Positions 41,810 through 51,852 are shown, numbered from the stretch's first letter. The stretch is DNA of 64,000 bases from Parabacteroides sp. PH5-46 (GCF_029892785.1 NZ_JARXXA010000016.1:1-64000), one strand, 5' to 3'. Notes: a model not told the origin generated them from the letters alone. A program made the numbers and translations.

Positions 41810-43900
41810 TTATTTCAGCCACTTATCAAGCCAGTTGAAGAAGACGCGTTGGAATAAGACACCGTTTTGAGGTTGTAATACCCAGTGATTTTCATCAGGA
41901 AAGACCAGCATTTCGGTTGGAATTCCGCGTAGCTTGGCTGCATTAAAGGCACTCATACCTTGCGAGGCAAGGATACGGTAATCCAATTCTCCATGTGTAA
42001 CTAAAATAGGTGTATCCCATTTATCTACAAATAAATGAGGTGAGTTGGCGAATGTTTTTTGAGCAATCGCATTACTCTTATCCCAGTAAGCGCCACCCAT
42101 ATCCCAGTTGGCAAACCACAATTCTTCGGTTTCCAGATATTGCTGTTCCAGATTGAAAATACCGGCATGTGCAATAAAGGCTTTAAAGCGTTTCTGATGA
42201 TGTCCGGCAAGCCAGTATACAGAGAAACCTCCATAGCTAGCTCCTACTGCTCCCAAGCGTTCTTCATCCACATATGGCTCTTTCGCCATTTCGTCAATCG
42301 CAGCAAAATAATCTTTCATATTCTGGCCACCATAATCACCACTGATCTGTTCCAGCCATTCTTGCCCAAAACCGGGTAATCCTCTGCGGTTCGGAGCAAC
42401 AATGATATAGCCGTTTGCTGCCATAATCTGAAGATTCCAGCGATAGCTCCAGAACTGACTAACCGTATTCTGAGGGCCTCCCTGGCAATACAGCAAGGTG
42501 GGGTATTTCTTTGTCGGATCAAAATTCGGCGGATATACAATCCAGGTAAGCATCTGCTTTCCATCGGAGGTTTTTATCCAGCGGGGCTCCGATTTCCCGA
42601 CAGCCAACTGATCCAGTGTAGCTTTATTCTCAAAACTGATTTCTGTAGCTTCACCAGACTGTGCATTAATTGCATATATCTCAGCCGGACGTTCCATCGA
42701 ATGGCGTGTCGCAATCATATTACCAGCTACGGCATCCATGCTTGTATAGTCATATTGTCCGGTAGTAATCTGGCGAATCTGCTTATCCAAACCTATTTGC
42801 CAGATATGGGTAAGTGCCTCTTTACAAGCAATAAAGTAAAGCGACTTACTATCGGGCAGCCATTGAAAATCGTCTACATTGTAATCGAAGGCAGATGTAA
42901 GATACTGCTTTTCTCCCGAAGAGAGGTTGACTATAAACAAACGCTTTTTATCAGACTCATACCCATCTCTTTCCTGACTAATCCAGGCAATAGACGAACC
43001 ATCCGGCGAAAAAGAAGGATGTGTATCATAGCCCATCATACCCTCAGTCAGGTTGCGGGTTTCCTTTGTAGCAATATTATATATGTATATGTCTGAGTTT
43101 GTAGACAATGAATACTCCAATCCGGTTTTCTTACGGCTGGCATAAGCTATCAGGTTTCCGTCCGGACTCCAGGCCAGATCTTCTATTCCATTATGAGGTT
43201 TCATCGGGCACTCATAAGGCTCACCTTGCATAATATCAAGGGCTTCACCCATCATTTTCCCATCAAAAGAAGCTACAAACGGATGCGGTATAGTTTCCAC
43301 CCATTCATCCCAGTGTTTATACATCAAATCATCCACAACGCGGCCAGTAGCCTGGGGCAAATCGGGATACATATCAACAACTCTTTTCCCGTATTTAATA
43401 TCACTTACGAAAAGAATTTTTGTTTCATCCGGAGAGAGAATAAAGCCATTTATTCCACCCTCATAATTACTTACCCGGCGACGGTTTGTGCCGTCTGCAT
43501 TCATAATCCAAACCTGCGAATTTCCGCTTTCAGACGATAAAAAAGCAATTTCATTTCCGTTCTTTAACCAAACAGCATTTTGTTCACTTTTTGGCGTTTC
43601 TGTAATTTGTTTTTTAGCAGTCCCGTCATAATTCATAACGAATAATTCACGGTTCCCTCTGTTCTGTTCAATACTGAAAAAGCTCACCCCGTAGAGCACT
43701 TTGCTTCCATCGGGAGAGAGTTTGGCGTCACTTACGCGTGCTAAGCTATACAGCACTTCCGGGGTCATCAGACCGTTGGATACTTTTATCTCCGTACGCC
43801 CGATAAGAGGAGATGTGTTTTCTGTCTTTTTAACTTCGTGCGTACACGCACCCAGCAAAACGGATGCCGAAATAACCATAAAAAAGAAAGTTTTATTCAT
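41810..43900 (-). CDS. S9 family prolyl oligopeptidase-like lipoprotein
   Basis: 696 aa. Lipoprotein signal ends VLLGACTHE. An N-terminal WD40-like/TolB propeller (repeated SPDGS and SPDETKILF units, residues about 50-420) precedes an alpha/beta-hydrolase domain. Catalytic Ser is in GASYGGFSVYW, Asp in THGELDYRI and His in PDENHWV. Likely a dipeptidyl or acylaminoacyl peptidase at the cell surface or periplasm. Confidence 0.9.
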   Translation of the reverse strand: MNKTFFFMVISASVLLGACTHEVKKTENTSPLIGRTEIKVSNGLMTPEVLYSLARVSDAKLSPDGSKVLYGVSFFSIEQNRGNRELFVMNYDGTAKKQITETPKSEQNAVWLKNGNEIAFLSSESGNSQVWIMNADGTNRRRVSNYEGGINGFILSPDETKILFVSDIKYGKRVVDMYPDLPQATGRVVDDLMYKHWDEWVETIPHPFVASFDGKMMGEALDIMQGEPYECPMKPHNGIEDLAWSPDGNLIAYASRKKTGLEYSLSTNSDIYIYNIATKETRNLTEGMMGYDTHPSFSPDGSSIAWISQERDGYESDKKRLFIVNLSSGEKQYLTSAFDYNVDDFQWLPDSKSLYFIACKEALTHIWQIGLDKQIRQITTGQYDYTSMDAVAGNMIATRHSMERPAEIYAINAQSGEATEISFENKATLDQLAVGKSEPRWIKTSDGKQMLTWIVYPPNFDPTKKYPTLLYCQGGPQNTVSQFWSYRWNLQIMAANGYIIVAPNRRGLPGFGQEWLEQISGDYGGQNMKDYFAAIDEMAKEPYVDEERLGAVGASYGGFSVYWLAGHHQKRFKAFIAHAGIFNLEQQYLETEELWFANWDMGGAYWDKSNAIAQKTFANSPHLFVDKWDTPILVTHGELDYRILASQGMSAFNAAKLRGIPTEMLVFPDENHWVLQPQNGVLFQRVFFNWLDKWLK

Positions 43901-43951
43901 TTACTTTATAATATATTTTCAACTAAGTGCGAAAATAGTAAATAATATTTA

Positions 43952-43959
43952 TATCTTTG
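43952..43959 (+). promoter_or_regulatory. -7 box TATCTTTG of SPOR lipoprotein gene
   Basis: TATCTTTG, 28 bases before the ATG at 43987. Confidence 0.6.
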
Positions 43960-43986
43960 CGATTATAATTTAAGAACTGGATAATT

Positions 43987-44514
43987 ATGAATAAGATTTG
44001 GTTATTTGGAGCTGCTATATGCATGTTACTTGCTTACAGCTCGTGTAAACCTAAACAAAGTGCTTATAAAGCCGCTTATGAACAAGCAAGAGAAAGAGAA
44101 TCAGGCCTACCTGTTGATGAATTTGAAGATGATGAATTTGCAGACGATTATGATGAATTTGAGGATGAATTCGAAGTCGTTTCCAAACCACTTACTGATG
44201 AGTTTGAAGAAGACTTGAATGTATCTACACGTCAGGAACGTATCAACCCATATATGGGAGAAAACAGTGCAAATCTAAGACGTTATAGCGTAGTAATAGG
44301 CAGTTTCAGAAACAACACAAATGCATACTCGTTGAGAGACCGCATGCAGAGTGATGGTTATAATGCCATGGTTGCCCAAAACGAGCTTGGTATGCTACGT
44401 GTTATTGTTTCCAGTTTCGATAGCAAAAGAGACGCTCTGTACAGCAGAGACGCCTTCAGATCTAAATATTATCCGAACTTCCAGGATGCCTGGATTTTGG
44501 AACGTTATTATTGA
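43987..44514 (+). CDS. SPOR-domain lipoprotein
   Basis: 175 aa. Signal ending AYSSC, a very acidic Asp/Glu/Phe linker (residues 40-85) and a C-terminal SPOR domain (RRYSVVIGSFRNNTNAYSLR with later MLRVIVSSFDSKRDA). SPOR domains bind denuded peptidoglycan at the division site. A strong terminator follows. Confidence 0.86.
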   Translation: MNKIWLFGAAICMLLAYSSCKPKQSAYKAAYEQARERESGLPVDEFEDDEFADDYDEFEDEFEVVSKPLTDEFEEDLNVSTRQERINPYMGENSANLRRYSVVIGSFRNNTNAYSLRDRMQSDGYNAMVAQNELGMLRVIVSSFDSKRDALYSRDAFRSKYYPNFQDAWILERYY

Positions 44515-44548
44515 TCTGTTTTTATAGTATTTTATTCTTTTATTATAT

Positions 44549-44590
44549 GAAAGGGGATATCCTATAAGTTATCCCCTTTCTGATATATTT
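44549..44590 (+). terminator. terminator after SPOR gene
   Basis: Perfect 11-bp stem GAAAGGGGATA (44549-44559) with TATCCCCTTTC (44570-44580), then a T-rich tail. Confidence 0.8.
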
Positions 44591-44605
44591 TTACCCTACA
44601 ATCAC

Positions 44606-45073
44606 ATGAAAATCATTGATCAGAAACTCCTGAACCAAACGACTGAAAAAGCCAAAGAATCCCCCCGTCTGCGAATGAACTATAACCTTCATGATTCATT
44701 GGAAGATTCTCTTAACCGTCTGATCAATGCAATGGAACCCGGCACATACCTGCGTCCGCACCGGCACCTGAATCCCAACAAAGACGAATCATTTCTGATA
44801 TTACGGGGAAAAGCTGCCATTTTCATTTTTGACGAACAAGGCCATATCACCAAAAAACAAATCCTTGATCCTCTGAACGGAGTATATGGAGCCGACATAA
44901 AAGCCGGAGTCTGGCACTCCCTCCTAGTATTGGAAACTGGAACCGTCATCTACGAAGCCAAAGAAGGTCCATTCGCCCCCCTATCCCCCGAAAATTTCGC
45001 CCCCTGGAGTCCTGAACCAGAAAACACCCAAGAAGTCGAAGAATACCTGGCATCCCTAGCCCGCTCCTTGTAG
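44606..45073 (+). CDS. WbuC-family cupin protein
   Basis: 155 aa. Starts MKIIDQKLLNQTTEKAKESP; cupin motif YLRPHRHLNPNKDESFLIL and a second histidine in AGVWHSLLVLETGTVIYE. WbuC-like proteins often stand near polysaccharide genes, but here it stands alone. Metal-binding through the His/Glu set is likely. Confidence 0.82.
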   Translation: MKIIDQKLLNQTTEKAKESPRLRMNYNLHDSLEDSLNRLINAMEPGTYLRPHRHLNPNKDESFLILRGKAAIFIFDEQGHITKKQILDPLNGVYGADIKAGVWHSLLVLETGTVIYEAKEGPFAPLSPENFAPWSPEPENTQEVEEYLASLARSL

Positions 45074-45167
45074 TAGTAAGCGATAAGCCATCCCATAGAG
45101 TTGTCAGCAACAACCCTTTACCCTTCAGTTTGCTTTCAGCTATAAATATGCTATCTTTACAGCAAAA

Positions 45168-46433
45168 ATGATAAAAAGAAAGCTTTCAGCCATACCTTTG
45201 TATTTGCAGATTTTGCTGGGGATGATCGTTGGGATTATCATCGGACTGATAGCTTTATTCATTAATGGTGAGCGATTTATACAGGATTGGATTCGTCCTT
45301 GGGGGCAGCTATTTATTCGTTTGTTGCAACTTATTGCTATACCGCTGGTGTTCATTTCCTTGGTGAATGGAGTTAGTGGATTGAAGGATATCAGTAAGTT
45401 CTCCAAAATGGGTGGAAAAACGATCTTAATATACATCTTTACTACGGCATTTGCCGTACTACTGGGGCTTGGATTGGGATTGGCTGTTAAGCCGGGAGAA
45501 CTGGTAGATCAATCACAAATAGTTCATATACAAGAAGACTATTACTCCATTGCCGAGCAGAAAAAACAGGAAGCTGCCGAAACACAAAAACAAGGCCCAT
45601 TGGCCTTTCTGAACGATATTGTACCGAATAATATAGTAGGTGCTGCTGCTGATAATTCAAAGATGCTGCAAGTAATCTTCTTCGCTATTTTCTTTGGTAT
45701 AGCCTCCCTTACGATTCCTCCAGAAAAGGTGAAACCTGTTTTGTCTTTGTTTAATGGACTGAACGAGATTATCCTCCGCATGATTGACTACATCATCCGT
45801 TTCGCCCCTTTGGGAGTGGCTGCTTTAATGGCCGGATTGATTATTGATTTTAAAGGAGATGCTTCTGTTTTCGGGGCATTGGCAGTATACGCGTTAACCG
45901 TAGTTGTGGCATTATTCTCTCTTATTTTTTTCTTCTATCCGGCTCTTATTCACATTTTTACTCAAACAAGGGTAAAGAAATTCTTAAAGGCCATGTACCC
46001 GGTACAGCTTTTTGCATTTACTACCAGTAGCAGCGCTGCTACACTACCCGTTACGATGGAAACGGTTGAGAAAGAGCTGGGTGTAGCCAAAGATACAGCC
46101 TCTTTTGTTTTGCCCGTTGGAACGACCATTAATATGGATGGTACCAGTTGCTACCAGGCTATTGCCGTTCTCTTTATCGCACAGGTGTTAGGCATAGAAC
46201 TAGGTCTGATACAACTGCTTACGATCCTCCTTATGACGATCCTCTCCTCCATTGGCACACCGGCCATTCCGGGCGGAAGCTACGTTATACTTACGATGGT
46301 ACTTACCTCTGTGGGCATCCCTGCCGAAGGCCTGGCGCTTATCTTGGGGATAGACCGTCCATTAGACATGCTCCGCACAGCTGTTAATGTAACAGGCGAT
46401 GCAACTGTTGCCATAATTATTGACAAAAAATAA
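45168..46433 (+). CDS. dicarboxylate/amino acid:cation symporter
   Basis: 421 aa of the GltP/DctA family with eight membrane helices and two re-entrant loops. Signature serine stretch FTTSSSAATLPVTMETVEKE and VLPVGTTINMDGTSCYQAI (substrate and ion site) are intact, as is SSIGTPAIPGGSYVIL. Imports glutamate, aspartate or C4-dicarboxylates with Na+ or H+. Confidence 0.9.
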   Translation: MIKRKLSAIPLYLQILLGMIVGIIIGLIALFINGERFIQDWIRPWGQLFIRLLQLIAIPLVFISLVNGVSGLKDISKFSKMGGKTILIYIFTTAFAVLLGLGLGLAVKPGELVDQSQIVHIQEDYYSIAEQKKQEAAETQKQGPLAFLNDIVPNNIVGAAADNSKMLQVIFFAIFFGIASLTIPPEKVKPVLSLFNGLNEIILRMIDYIIRFAPLGVAALMAGLIIDFKGDASVFGALAVYALTVVVALFSLIFFFYPALIHIFTQTRVKKFLKAMYPVQLFAFTTSSSAATLPVTMETVEKELGVAKDTASFVLPVGTTINMDGTSCYQAIAVLFIAQVLGIELGLIQLLTILLMTILSSIGTPAIPGGSYVILTMVLTSVGIPAEGLALILGIDRPLDMLRTAVNVTGDATVAIIIDKK

Positions 46434-46497
46434 AACCTTTTTCATACGTGAAGTGTTTTTTATAGAAATTGTCAAATATTTCTATAAACAATAAATT

Positions 46498-46923
46498 ATG
46501 AAAAAGTTTTATTTAATGATGAGTATGGTGTTGTTACTAGCCGCTTGCAACACTAAGAAAGAAGAAAACAAAGCGCAAGAGGTAGCCAATCAGCCTACTA
46601 TCGAAGGTACTTATTCCGGCGTGCTTCCAAGTGGCATATATGAAGGTAAGCTGCCCACTGCATCCGGTGAAGGCATGAACGTAACAGTAACACTGACAGG
46701 TGATACGTATAAGCAAACCATTGTTTATACCGGCAAGTCTACCGAGCCTTTTGTCAAAGAAGGTACGTTTACATGGAACAAAGAAAAGTCCATCATTACT
46801 CTGGAAGGTATGGATGCTCCCAACCAATATTTTGTAAGCGACAATACCCTTACCCATCTGGATATGGAAGGCAACAAAATCACCGGAGAACTGGCTGACA
46901 TGTACATACTAAAGAAAAAATAA
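46498..46923 (+). CDS. NlpE-N-terminal-domain lipoprotein
   Basis: 141 aa. The lipobox is LLAAC. The sequence GTYSGVLPSGIYEGKLPTAS followed by VTVTLTGDTYKQTIVYTGKS resembles the N-terminal domain of NlpE. The copper CxxC of full NlpE is absent. An outer-membrane stress or surface-sensing role is possible. Confidence 0.75.
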   Translation: MKKFYLMMSMVLLLAACNTKKEENKAQEVANQPTIEGTYSGVLPSGIYEGKLPTASGEGMNVTVTLTGDTYKQTIVYTGKSTEPFVKEGTFTWNKEKSIITLEGMDAPNQYFVSDNTLTHLDMEGNKITGELADMYILKKK

Positions 46924-46944
46924 GTCTAAATCTGATTGTCGAAT

Positions 46945-46974
46945 AAAAAGTCCTGTGTTTGCAGGACTTTTTTT
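46945..46974 (+). terminator. terminator after NlpE-like gene
   Basis: AAAAAGTCCTG (46945-46955) pairs with CAGGACTTTTT (46962-46972), with more T residues after it. Confidence 0.85.
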
Positions 46975-47000
46975 ATTTGCGTTTTTCGTACCTTCGGGGC

Positions 47001-47546
47001 ATGAAGAAAACGTCGAACTTCCGGGATATAAGCGATAGCTTTGCTACTATCGACTTTGAGACTGCGAATCAGGAGCTAAGCAGCATTTGCAGTGTAGGAG
47101 TTGTTGTTGTACGTGACGGGATTGTTGCCGACACGTTTTACAGCCTGATTCATCCCGAGCCGGACTACTATCTACACTGGAACTCACAGGTACACGGACT
47201 TACGGCAGAAGACACCCTCCATTCACCGGTATTTCCAAAGGTATGGAAGGAGATAGAAGAAATTATCGAAGGCCTCCCGCTGATTGCACATAACAAAGCT
47301 TTTGACGAGAATTGTCTGAAGGCTGTATTCAAAACCTATTGCATGGATTATCCGGATTATGACTTCCATTGCACCTTACAGGCCAGCAGGAGACTATTCA
47401 AAAACCTGCCCAATCACAAACTACATACCGTAGCCGAATACTGCGGTTTCAACCTGGAGAATCACCACCACGCCCTGGCCGATGCAGAAGCATGCGCCGC
47501 CATCGCCCTGGAAGTACTACTCCATAAAGACAAAATAAACGGCTAA
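47001..47546 (+). CDS. 3'-5' exonuclease, DNA polymerase III epsilon-like
   Basis: 181 aa from the ATG at 47001; the longer frame runs back through the terminator and is unlikely. DEDDh motifs: ATIDFETANQE (DxE), LIAHNKAFDENCL, and ENHHHALADAEACAA (HxAxxD). Probably degrades DNA or RNA in repair or turnover. The end overlaps the convergent gene by 30 bp. Confidence 0.88.
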   Translation: MKKTSNFRDISDSFATIDFETANQELSSICSVGVVVVRDGIVADTFYSLIHPEPDYYLHWNSQVHGLTAEDTLHSPVFPKVWKEIEEIIEGLPLIAHNKAFDENCLKAVFKTYCMDYPDYDFHCTLQASRRLFKNLPNHKLHTVAEYCGFNLENHHHALADAEACAAIALEVLLHKDKING

Positions 47547-47885
47547 TATCAGACAGATAAAGGCTGCTACATGGTTCCAGTGCAGGACTTCTCCCTTGAA
47601 CAGTAAAGTAGAGAAAATAGTAAACACTGTAAGGGTAATAACCTCCTGAATAACCTTCAGCTGCATCAAAGTAAACGGGCCTCCATTCCCCACATACCCA
47701 ATCCTATTAGCCGGAACCTGAGCACAATACTCCAAAAAAGCAATTGCCCAGCTAAAGACAATAACCCCCATTAAAGGCCAATGCGTGATCACTTTTGTTT
47801 CCTGTAACTTTAAATGCCCATACCAGGCAATAGTCATAAATATATTGGAAACAATCAATAACAATACAGAATATACTCCCTGCAT
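47517..47885 (-). CDS. DMT-type small membrane protein (DUF486)
   Basis: 122 aa, four hydrophobic helices; FMTIAWYGHLK, FLEYCAQVPANRIGY and the late LKVIQEVITLTVFTIFS are typical of DUF486. Function unknown. It starts one base after the ttcA stop and is likely co-transcribed. Confidence 0.82.
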   Translation of the reverse strand: MQGVYSVLLLIVSNIFMTIAWYGHLKLQETKVITHWPLMGVIVFSWAIAFLEYCAQVPANRIGYVGNGGPFTLMQLKVIQEVITLTVFTIFSTLLFKGEVLHWNHVAAFICLILAVYFVFME

Positions 47886-47886
47886 A

Positions 47887-48642
47887 CTATTTTTTAGGTT
47901 TTATTTTTTGCGGTAAATATTGTTCCTGAATATTCGTCATGCTTCCCCAGAGGCTATAGCGGGCTTCGGGGTTTATGTCTTCCAACTGCTGCAAAATACG
48001 TTTCATATCCGAACGGTTTGAACCGGATTCATAAGGACAGTTCTTCACCTGTTTTTTGTATTCTTGCCAGGCGGCCAGCCAGATCAGTTCTTTCTCCGGT
48101 ACGAGACAAAGCGGACGAATTATTTCCATCTCAAACTTATCCATTTTCAGCTTGGGAGGCATCGTAGAAAAGGCTCCCTGGTGGGTAAGATTCATCAAAA
48201 GAGTCTCCAATATATCATCCTGATGATGACCCAGTGCTATTTTGTTGCAGGAGTTTGCCTTAGCTATTTCAAACAAGGCTTTCCGGCGGGTCCAGGAGCA
48301 GAGGAAGCAGGGCGACTTCCGGGTATCCGTTGAGGCATCAAAGCTGGTTTCGTGCAACACAAAGGGGATATCATACCGGGCAGCAAAATCCCTCAAATAG
48401 GCTTGATCCGAATGGTACGGAATATTCGTCATAACGATATGAGCTGCTACCAGCTCAAAGCGTGGCTGGAATATACGGGAACGATCCCCCAGCAAATCCA
48501 GCAGAGCCAGCGAGTCTTTCCCTCCGGACAGACCAATCAGTATACGATCCCCGTCCTTGATCAGTCCATAGTCCAGGATTGCCTTTCGAACCTTATCCTT
48601 TATTTTACGATACCGTTTTTCGTCTTCAGAAACTGCTGCCAT
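47887..48642 (-). CDS. ttcA: tRNA 2-thiocytidine biosynthesis protein TtcA
   Basis: 251 aa. PP-loop LIGLSGGKDSLALLDLLG binds ATP; two CxxC motifs hold an iron-sulfur cluster, with PCFLCSWTRRKALFEIA clearly seen. It thiolates C32 of certain tRNAs. The family is sometimes annotated as TtcA/TtuA-like; position and length fit TtcA. Confidence 0.85.
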   Translation of the reverse strand: MAAVSEDEKRYRKIKDKVRKAILDYGLIKDGDRILIGLSGGKDSLALLDLLGDRSRIFQPRFELVAAHIVMTNIPYHSDQAYLRDFAARYDIPFVLHETSFDASTDTRKSPCFLCSWTRRKALFEIAKANSCNKIALGHHQDDILETLLMNLTHQGAFSTMPPKLKMDKFEMEIIRPLCLVPEKELIWLAAWQEYKKQVKNCPYESGSNRSDMKRILQQLEDINPEARYSLWGSMTNIQEQYLPQKIKPKK

Positions 48643-48660
48643 ACCTTATTATTTCGGGTG

Positions 48661-48668
48661 CAAAAGTA
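48661..48668 (-). promoter_or_regulatory. -7 box TACTTTTG of ttcA
   Basis: Reverse complement TACTTTTG, 19 bases upstream of the ttcA start. Confidence 0.5.
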
Positions 48669-48717
48669 GGCAAATGTGTTCAAAAAAAACATATACGAAA
48701 TATTATTTTCATTCATC

Positions 48718-48801
48718 GTCCCACAATTGTTGAACACGTGTTCTACAGTTGTTGAACTCATGTTCTACATATGTTGAACATATGTTCTACAATTGTGGGA
48801 C
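48718..48801. repeat. 22-bp-period palindrome array C (GAAC-N4-GTTC)
   Basis: GAAC/GTTC palindromes with cores ACGT, TCAT and ATAT are centred at 48737.5, 48759.5 and 48781.5, exactly 22 bp apart. Interleaved ACNNNNGT palindromes at 48726.5, 48748.5, 48770.5 and 48792.5 give an 11-bp half-period. The array is bounded by the inverted repeat GTCCCACAATTGT / ACAATTGTGGGAC. Unlike the others it lies between divergent genes. Confidence 0.85.
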
Positions 48802-48868
48802 TTAATAGCCGAAAACCGCTTTATGCAATTTTTAGAAGGCGAATGATACAGATAACCATAAATATTAT

Positions 48869-48876
48869 TACCTTTG
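48869..48876 (+). promoter_or_regulatory. -7 box TACCTTTG of TPR gene
   Basis: TACCTTTG, 27 bases upstream of the ATG at 48904. It contains the TTG of the longest open frame, so that start is rejected. Confidence 0.55.
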
Positions 48877-48903
48877 AAACAGCATACTTATTTAACAGGA
48901 AAA

Positions 48904-50340
48904 ATGATACAGTTGGTTAAAAGACTTGTTTATTTCATAATAATTATTCTAAGCTACAACAGTTTATACGCCCAAAGCCTTGACCAGGCAAAGAAACTAT
49001 ACAATGAAGGGCAATACGCTGATGCCAAGCCGGCTTTCGAGCGTTTGGTAAAGCAAGCTCCCAATAATGCTTCCTATAATCTTTGGTATGGGGTCTGTTG
49101 TTACAAAACAGGCGACCTGGAAGAGGCGGAAAAGTATCTGTCTGTTGCCGTAAAAAGACGGGTACAGGAAGCCCATCTACATCTGGGAGAGATGTATATG
49201 GAGTTATACCGTTTTGAAGAAGCAGCCGAAATGTTTGAAGAATATGCGGATCAACTGGCCAAGAAAAAACAGGATGTAGAGCCCTATAAGGCTCAGATGG
49301 AACTGGCACAAAAAGCCCAGCGCATGGTAGAAAAAGTAGAGAATATACAAATCATTGATAGTATGGTGGTTGACAAAAACAGCTTCCTTTCCTCTTATAC
49401 CTTGAGTGAAGAAGGAGGCAGCCTGTCGTATTACAAGGATTTCTTTAATACAGAAGACCTTAACACCACTGTATATATGAATGAGAAAGGGGATAAAATA
49501 TACTATGCCCGCCCTACCGGCGAAAACCGATATTGCCTGTTTACCCAGTCTCGTCTGCTTGATAATTGGGGGGATGAGAAGCAGCTTCCTATGAACATTA
49601 ACAGTAAGGAAGACGACAATTACCCCTTCGTACTGTCGGATGGTGTTACCATCTACTATGCCTCCAAAGGAAACGGTTCTATTGGCGGATATGACTTATT
49701 TGTAACCCGTTACAACACCAATTCGGACACCTATCTGACACCGGAACAACTGGGGATGCCTTTCAATTCGTTTGCCAACGACTATATGTTGGTCATTGAC
49801 GAGGCAAAAGGTCTGGGTTGGTTTGTGTCCGACAGGTTCCAGCCAGAGGGTAAAGTATGTGTATACCTCTACATACCAGATGCTTTACGTAGCCGTATCG
49901 AAGGAGAAGACATGGCTCTCAAACGCGCACGCGCTACCATTACCTCTATTAAAGACTCCTGGAAACCAGGCTCCGACTATACGGAACTGATCCGACTGGC
50001 ACATACCGATATACCGTCGGGCAAAGAAGAAATAAAGAAAGATTTTGAGTTCATAATCAACAATACAATTGTCTATTACAAACTGGATGAGATCAAAAGC
50101 CCGGAAGCGAAAAGCCATTATCAGAAGGTGATTGAGCTGAACAAGCAGATCAACAGCCTGGATAAAAAGCTAAACGAACTACGGGTAAGTTACACACAAG
50201 GCAATCGTGCCCGGAAAGACCAACTAAGGCCTACAATTCTGCAGGCGGAAGAGCAGTTCTTTGGCTTGTTGGACCAACCCGGCGAGTGGGAGAAAAAAGC
50301 ACGTAATGCCGAGATAAACTTCTTGAAACTCAACCGATAA
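48904..50340 (+). CDS. TPR and PD40-like envelope protein
   Basis: 478 aa from the ATG at 48904. Signal peptide ends NSLYAQS. TPR repeats (residues about 25-130: AKKLYNEGQYADAKPAFERL) precede a PD40/WD40-like region with NYPFVLSDGVTIYYASKGNG and GGYDLFVTRYNTNSD. This organisation resembles OmpA-associated PorE/PorW-type proteins, but no OmpA domain is present. Role in the envelope is inferred. Confidence 0.75.
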   Translation: MIQLVKRLVYFIIIILSYNSLYAQSLDQAKKLYNEGQYADAKPAFERLVKQAPNNASYNLWYGVCCYKTGDLEEAEKYLSVAVKRRVQEAHLHLGEMYMELYRFEEAAEMFEEYADQLAKKKQDVEPYKAQMELAQKAQRMVEKVENIQIIDSMVVDKNSFLSSYTLSEEGGSLSYYKDFFNTEDLNTTVYMNEKGDKIYYARPTGENRYCLFTQSRLLDNWGDEKQLPMNINSKEDDNYPFVLSDGVTIYYASKGNGSIGGYDLFVTRYNTNSDTYLTPEQLGMPFNSFANDYMLVIDEAKGLGWFVSDRFQPEGKVCVYLYIPDALRSRIEGEDMALKRARATITSIKDSWKPGSDYTELIRLAHTDIPSGKEEIKKDFEFIINNTIVYYKLDEIKSPEAKSHYQKVIELNKQINSLDKKLNELRVSYTQGNRARKDQLRPTILQAEEQFFGLLDQPGEWEKKARNAEINFLKLNR

Positions 50341-50361
50341 AAGTAAATTTATTCTACTATT

Positions 50362-50847
50362 ATGATATTAGACATCGTTATCATTATTTTCTTAATGGCT
50401 CTGGCTATCTTCTTGATCCTCTTGGAGATATTCCTCTTGCCGGGCATTACGATTGCTGGGATAGGGGGCGCTCTTTTTGCCATCGGCGGCGTTATATACG
50501 CCTATACGATCAGCCCATTTGCCGGACATATAACACTGCTTGGCTCGGTTATAGGCTTTGTTATCACCTTCTTCTGGCTATTAAGGGCTAAATCGTTCAA
50601 TAAGGTAGCCTTGAATACCGATGTGGACTCAAAACTAACGTCCAGCCGCGAGCTGGGTATTGAAGTGGGCGACGAGGGAATAAGCCTTTCCCGCCTAGCA
50701 CCAATCGGCAAAGCCCGGATCAAAGATATCACAGTAGAAGCCAAGTCTACAGGGGAGTTTATCGATGAAGAAACACCTATTGTAGTAGTCCGTGTAGACG
50801 GATATAACGTATTAGTAACAACGAAAGACAATACTATTCACTCATAA
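50362..50847 (+). CDS. NfeD-like membrane protein
   Basis: 161 aa. Three hydrophobic segments ([20 protein letters not shown], then two Gly-rich helices) and a soluble OB-fold tail starting [21 protein letters not shown]. Short NfeD proteins pair with flotillin-like proteins, and here floA follows by 11 bp. Confidence 0.87.
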   Translation: MILDIVIIIFLMALAIFLILLEIFLLPGITIAGIGGALFAIGGVIYAYTISPFAGHITLLGSVIGFVITFFWLLRAKSFNKVALNTDVDSKLTSSRELGIEVGDEGISLSRLAPIGKARIKDITVEAKSTGEFIDEETPIVVVRVDGYNVLVTTKDNTIHS

Positions 50848-50858
50848 TAATTAAACTC

Positions 50859-51851
50859 ATGGAAGTAACCTTTTTACCAGCATTTCTATTAGGAGCGGCG
50901 ATCATACTGTTGATCATCTTCTTCTACTATGTACCGTTCCTGCTTTGGATTTCGGCAAAAGTATCCGGTGTTAATATCTCACTGATACAGTTATTCCTGA
51001 TGCGTATCCGTAAAGTTCCTCCCGGTGTTATTACACGTGCGATGATTGAAGCACACAAAGCGGGCTTAAAAACCCTTACCCGTGACGAGCTGGAAGCTCA
51101 TTACCTGGCCGGCGGACATGTAGAACGGGTGGTTCACGCACTGGTTTCTGCCTCCAAGGCTAATATCGACCTGACATTCCAGATGGCTACAGCTATCGAC
51201 CTGGCCGGACGTGACGTATTTGAAGCCGTACAGATGTCAGTAAACCCCAAAGTAATTGATACTCCTCCGGTTACGGCTGTATCAAAAAATGGTATCCAAC
51301 TGATAGCCAAGGCTCGCGTTACCGTACGTGCCAATATCAAACAATTGGTAGGGGGAGCAGGTGAAGAAACCATCCTGGCCCGTGTAGGAGAAGGTATTGT
51401 ATCTTCTATCGGTTCTGCCGACAATCATGAAACGGTTCTTGAAAATCCGGATTCTATCTCTAAACTGGTACTCCGCAAAGGACTGGATGCCGGAACAGCT
51501 TTCGAGATCTTATCGATTGATATCGCAGACATCGATATAGGTAAGAACATCGGTGCCGTATTGCAGATGGATCAGGCTCAGGCAGATAAGAACATCGCAC
51601 AGGCTAAGGCCGAAGAACGTCGCGCCATGGCCGTTGCACTAGAGCAGGAAATGAAAGCAAAAGCTCAGGAAGCCCGCGCCAAGGTAATAGAGGCAGAAGC
51701 CGAAGTACCCAAAGCAATGGCAGAAGCCTTCCGCGAAGGAAACCTGGGGATCATGGACTATTACAAAATGAAGAATATAGAGGCCGATACATCTATGCGC
51801 GAAGCTATCGCCAAGCCAAATACCGGTCCTTCAAAACCTATAAAAGATTAA
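50859..51851 (+). CDS. floA: flotillin-like protein FloA
   Basis: 330 aa. N-terminal membrane hairpin ([20 protein letters not shown]), SPFH domain with [20 protein letters not shown], and an Ala/Glu-rich coiled coil (about 235-300). Organises membrane microdomains. Directly after nfeD and one base before a nucleoside phosphorylase gene. Confidence 0.93.
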   Translation: MEVTFLPAFLLGAAIILLIIFFYYVPFLLWISAKVSGVNISLIQLFLMRIRKVPPGVITRAMIEAHKAGLKTLTRDELEAHYLAGGHVERVVHALVSASKANIDLTFQMATAIDLAGRDVFEAVQMSVNPKVIDTPPVTAVSKNGIQLIAKARVTVRANIKQLVGGAGEETILARVGEGIVSSIGSADNHETVLENPDSISKLVLRKGLDAGTAFEILSIDIADIDIGKNIGAVLQMDQAQADKNIAQAKAEERRAMAVALEQEMKAKAQEARAKVIEAEAEVPKAMAEAFREGNLGIMDYYKMKNIEADTSMREAIAKPNTGPSKPIKD

Positions 51852-51852
51852 G

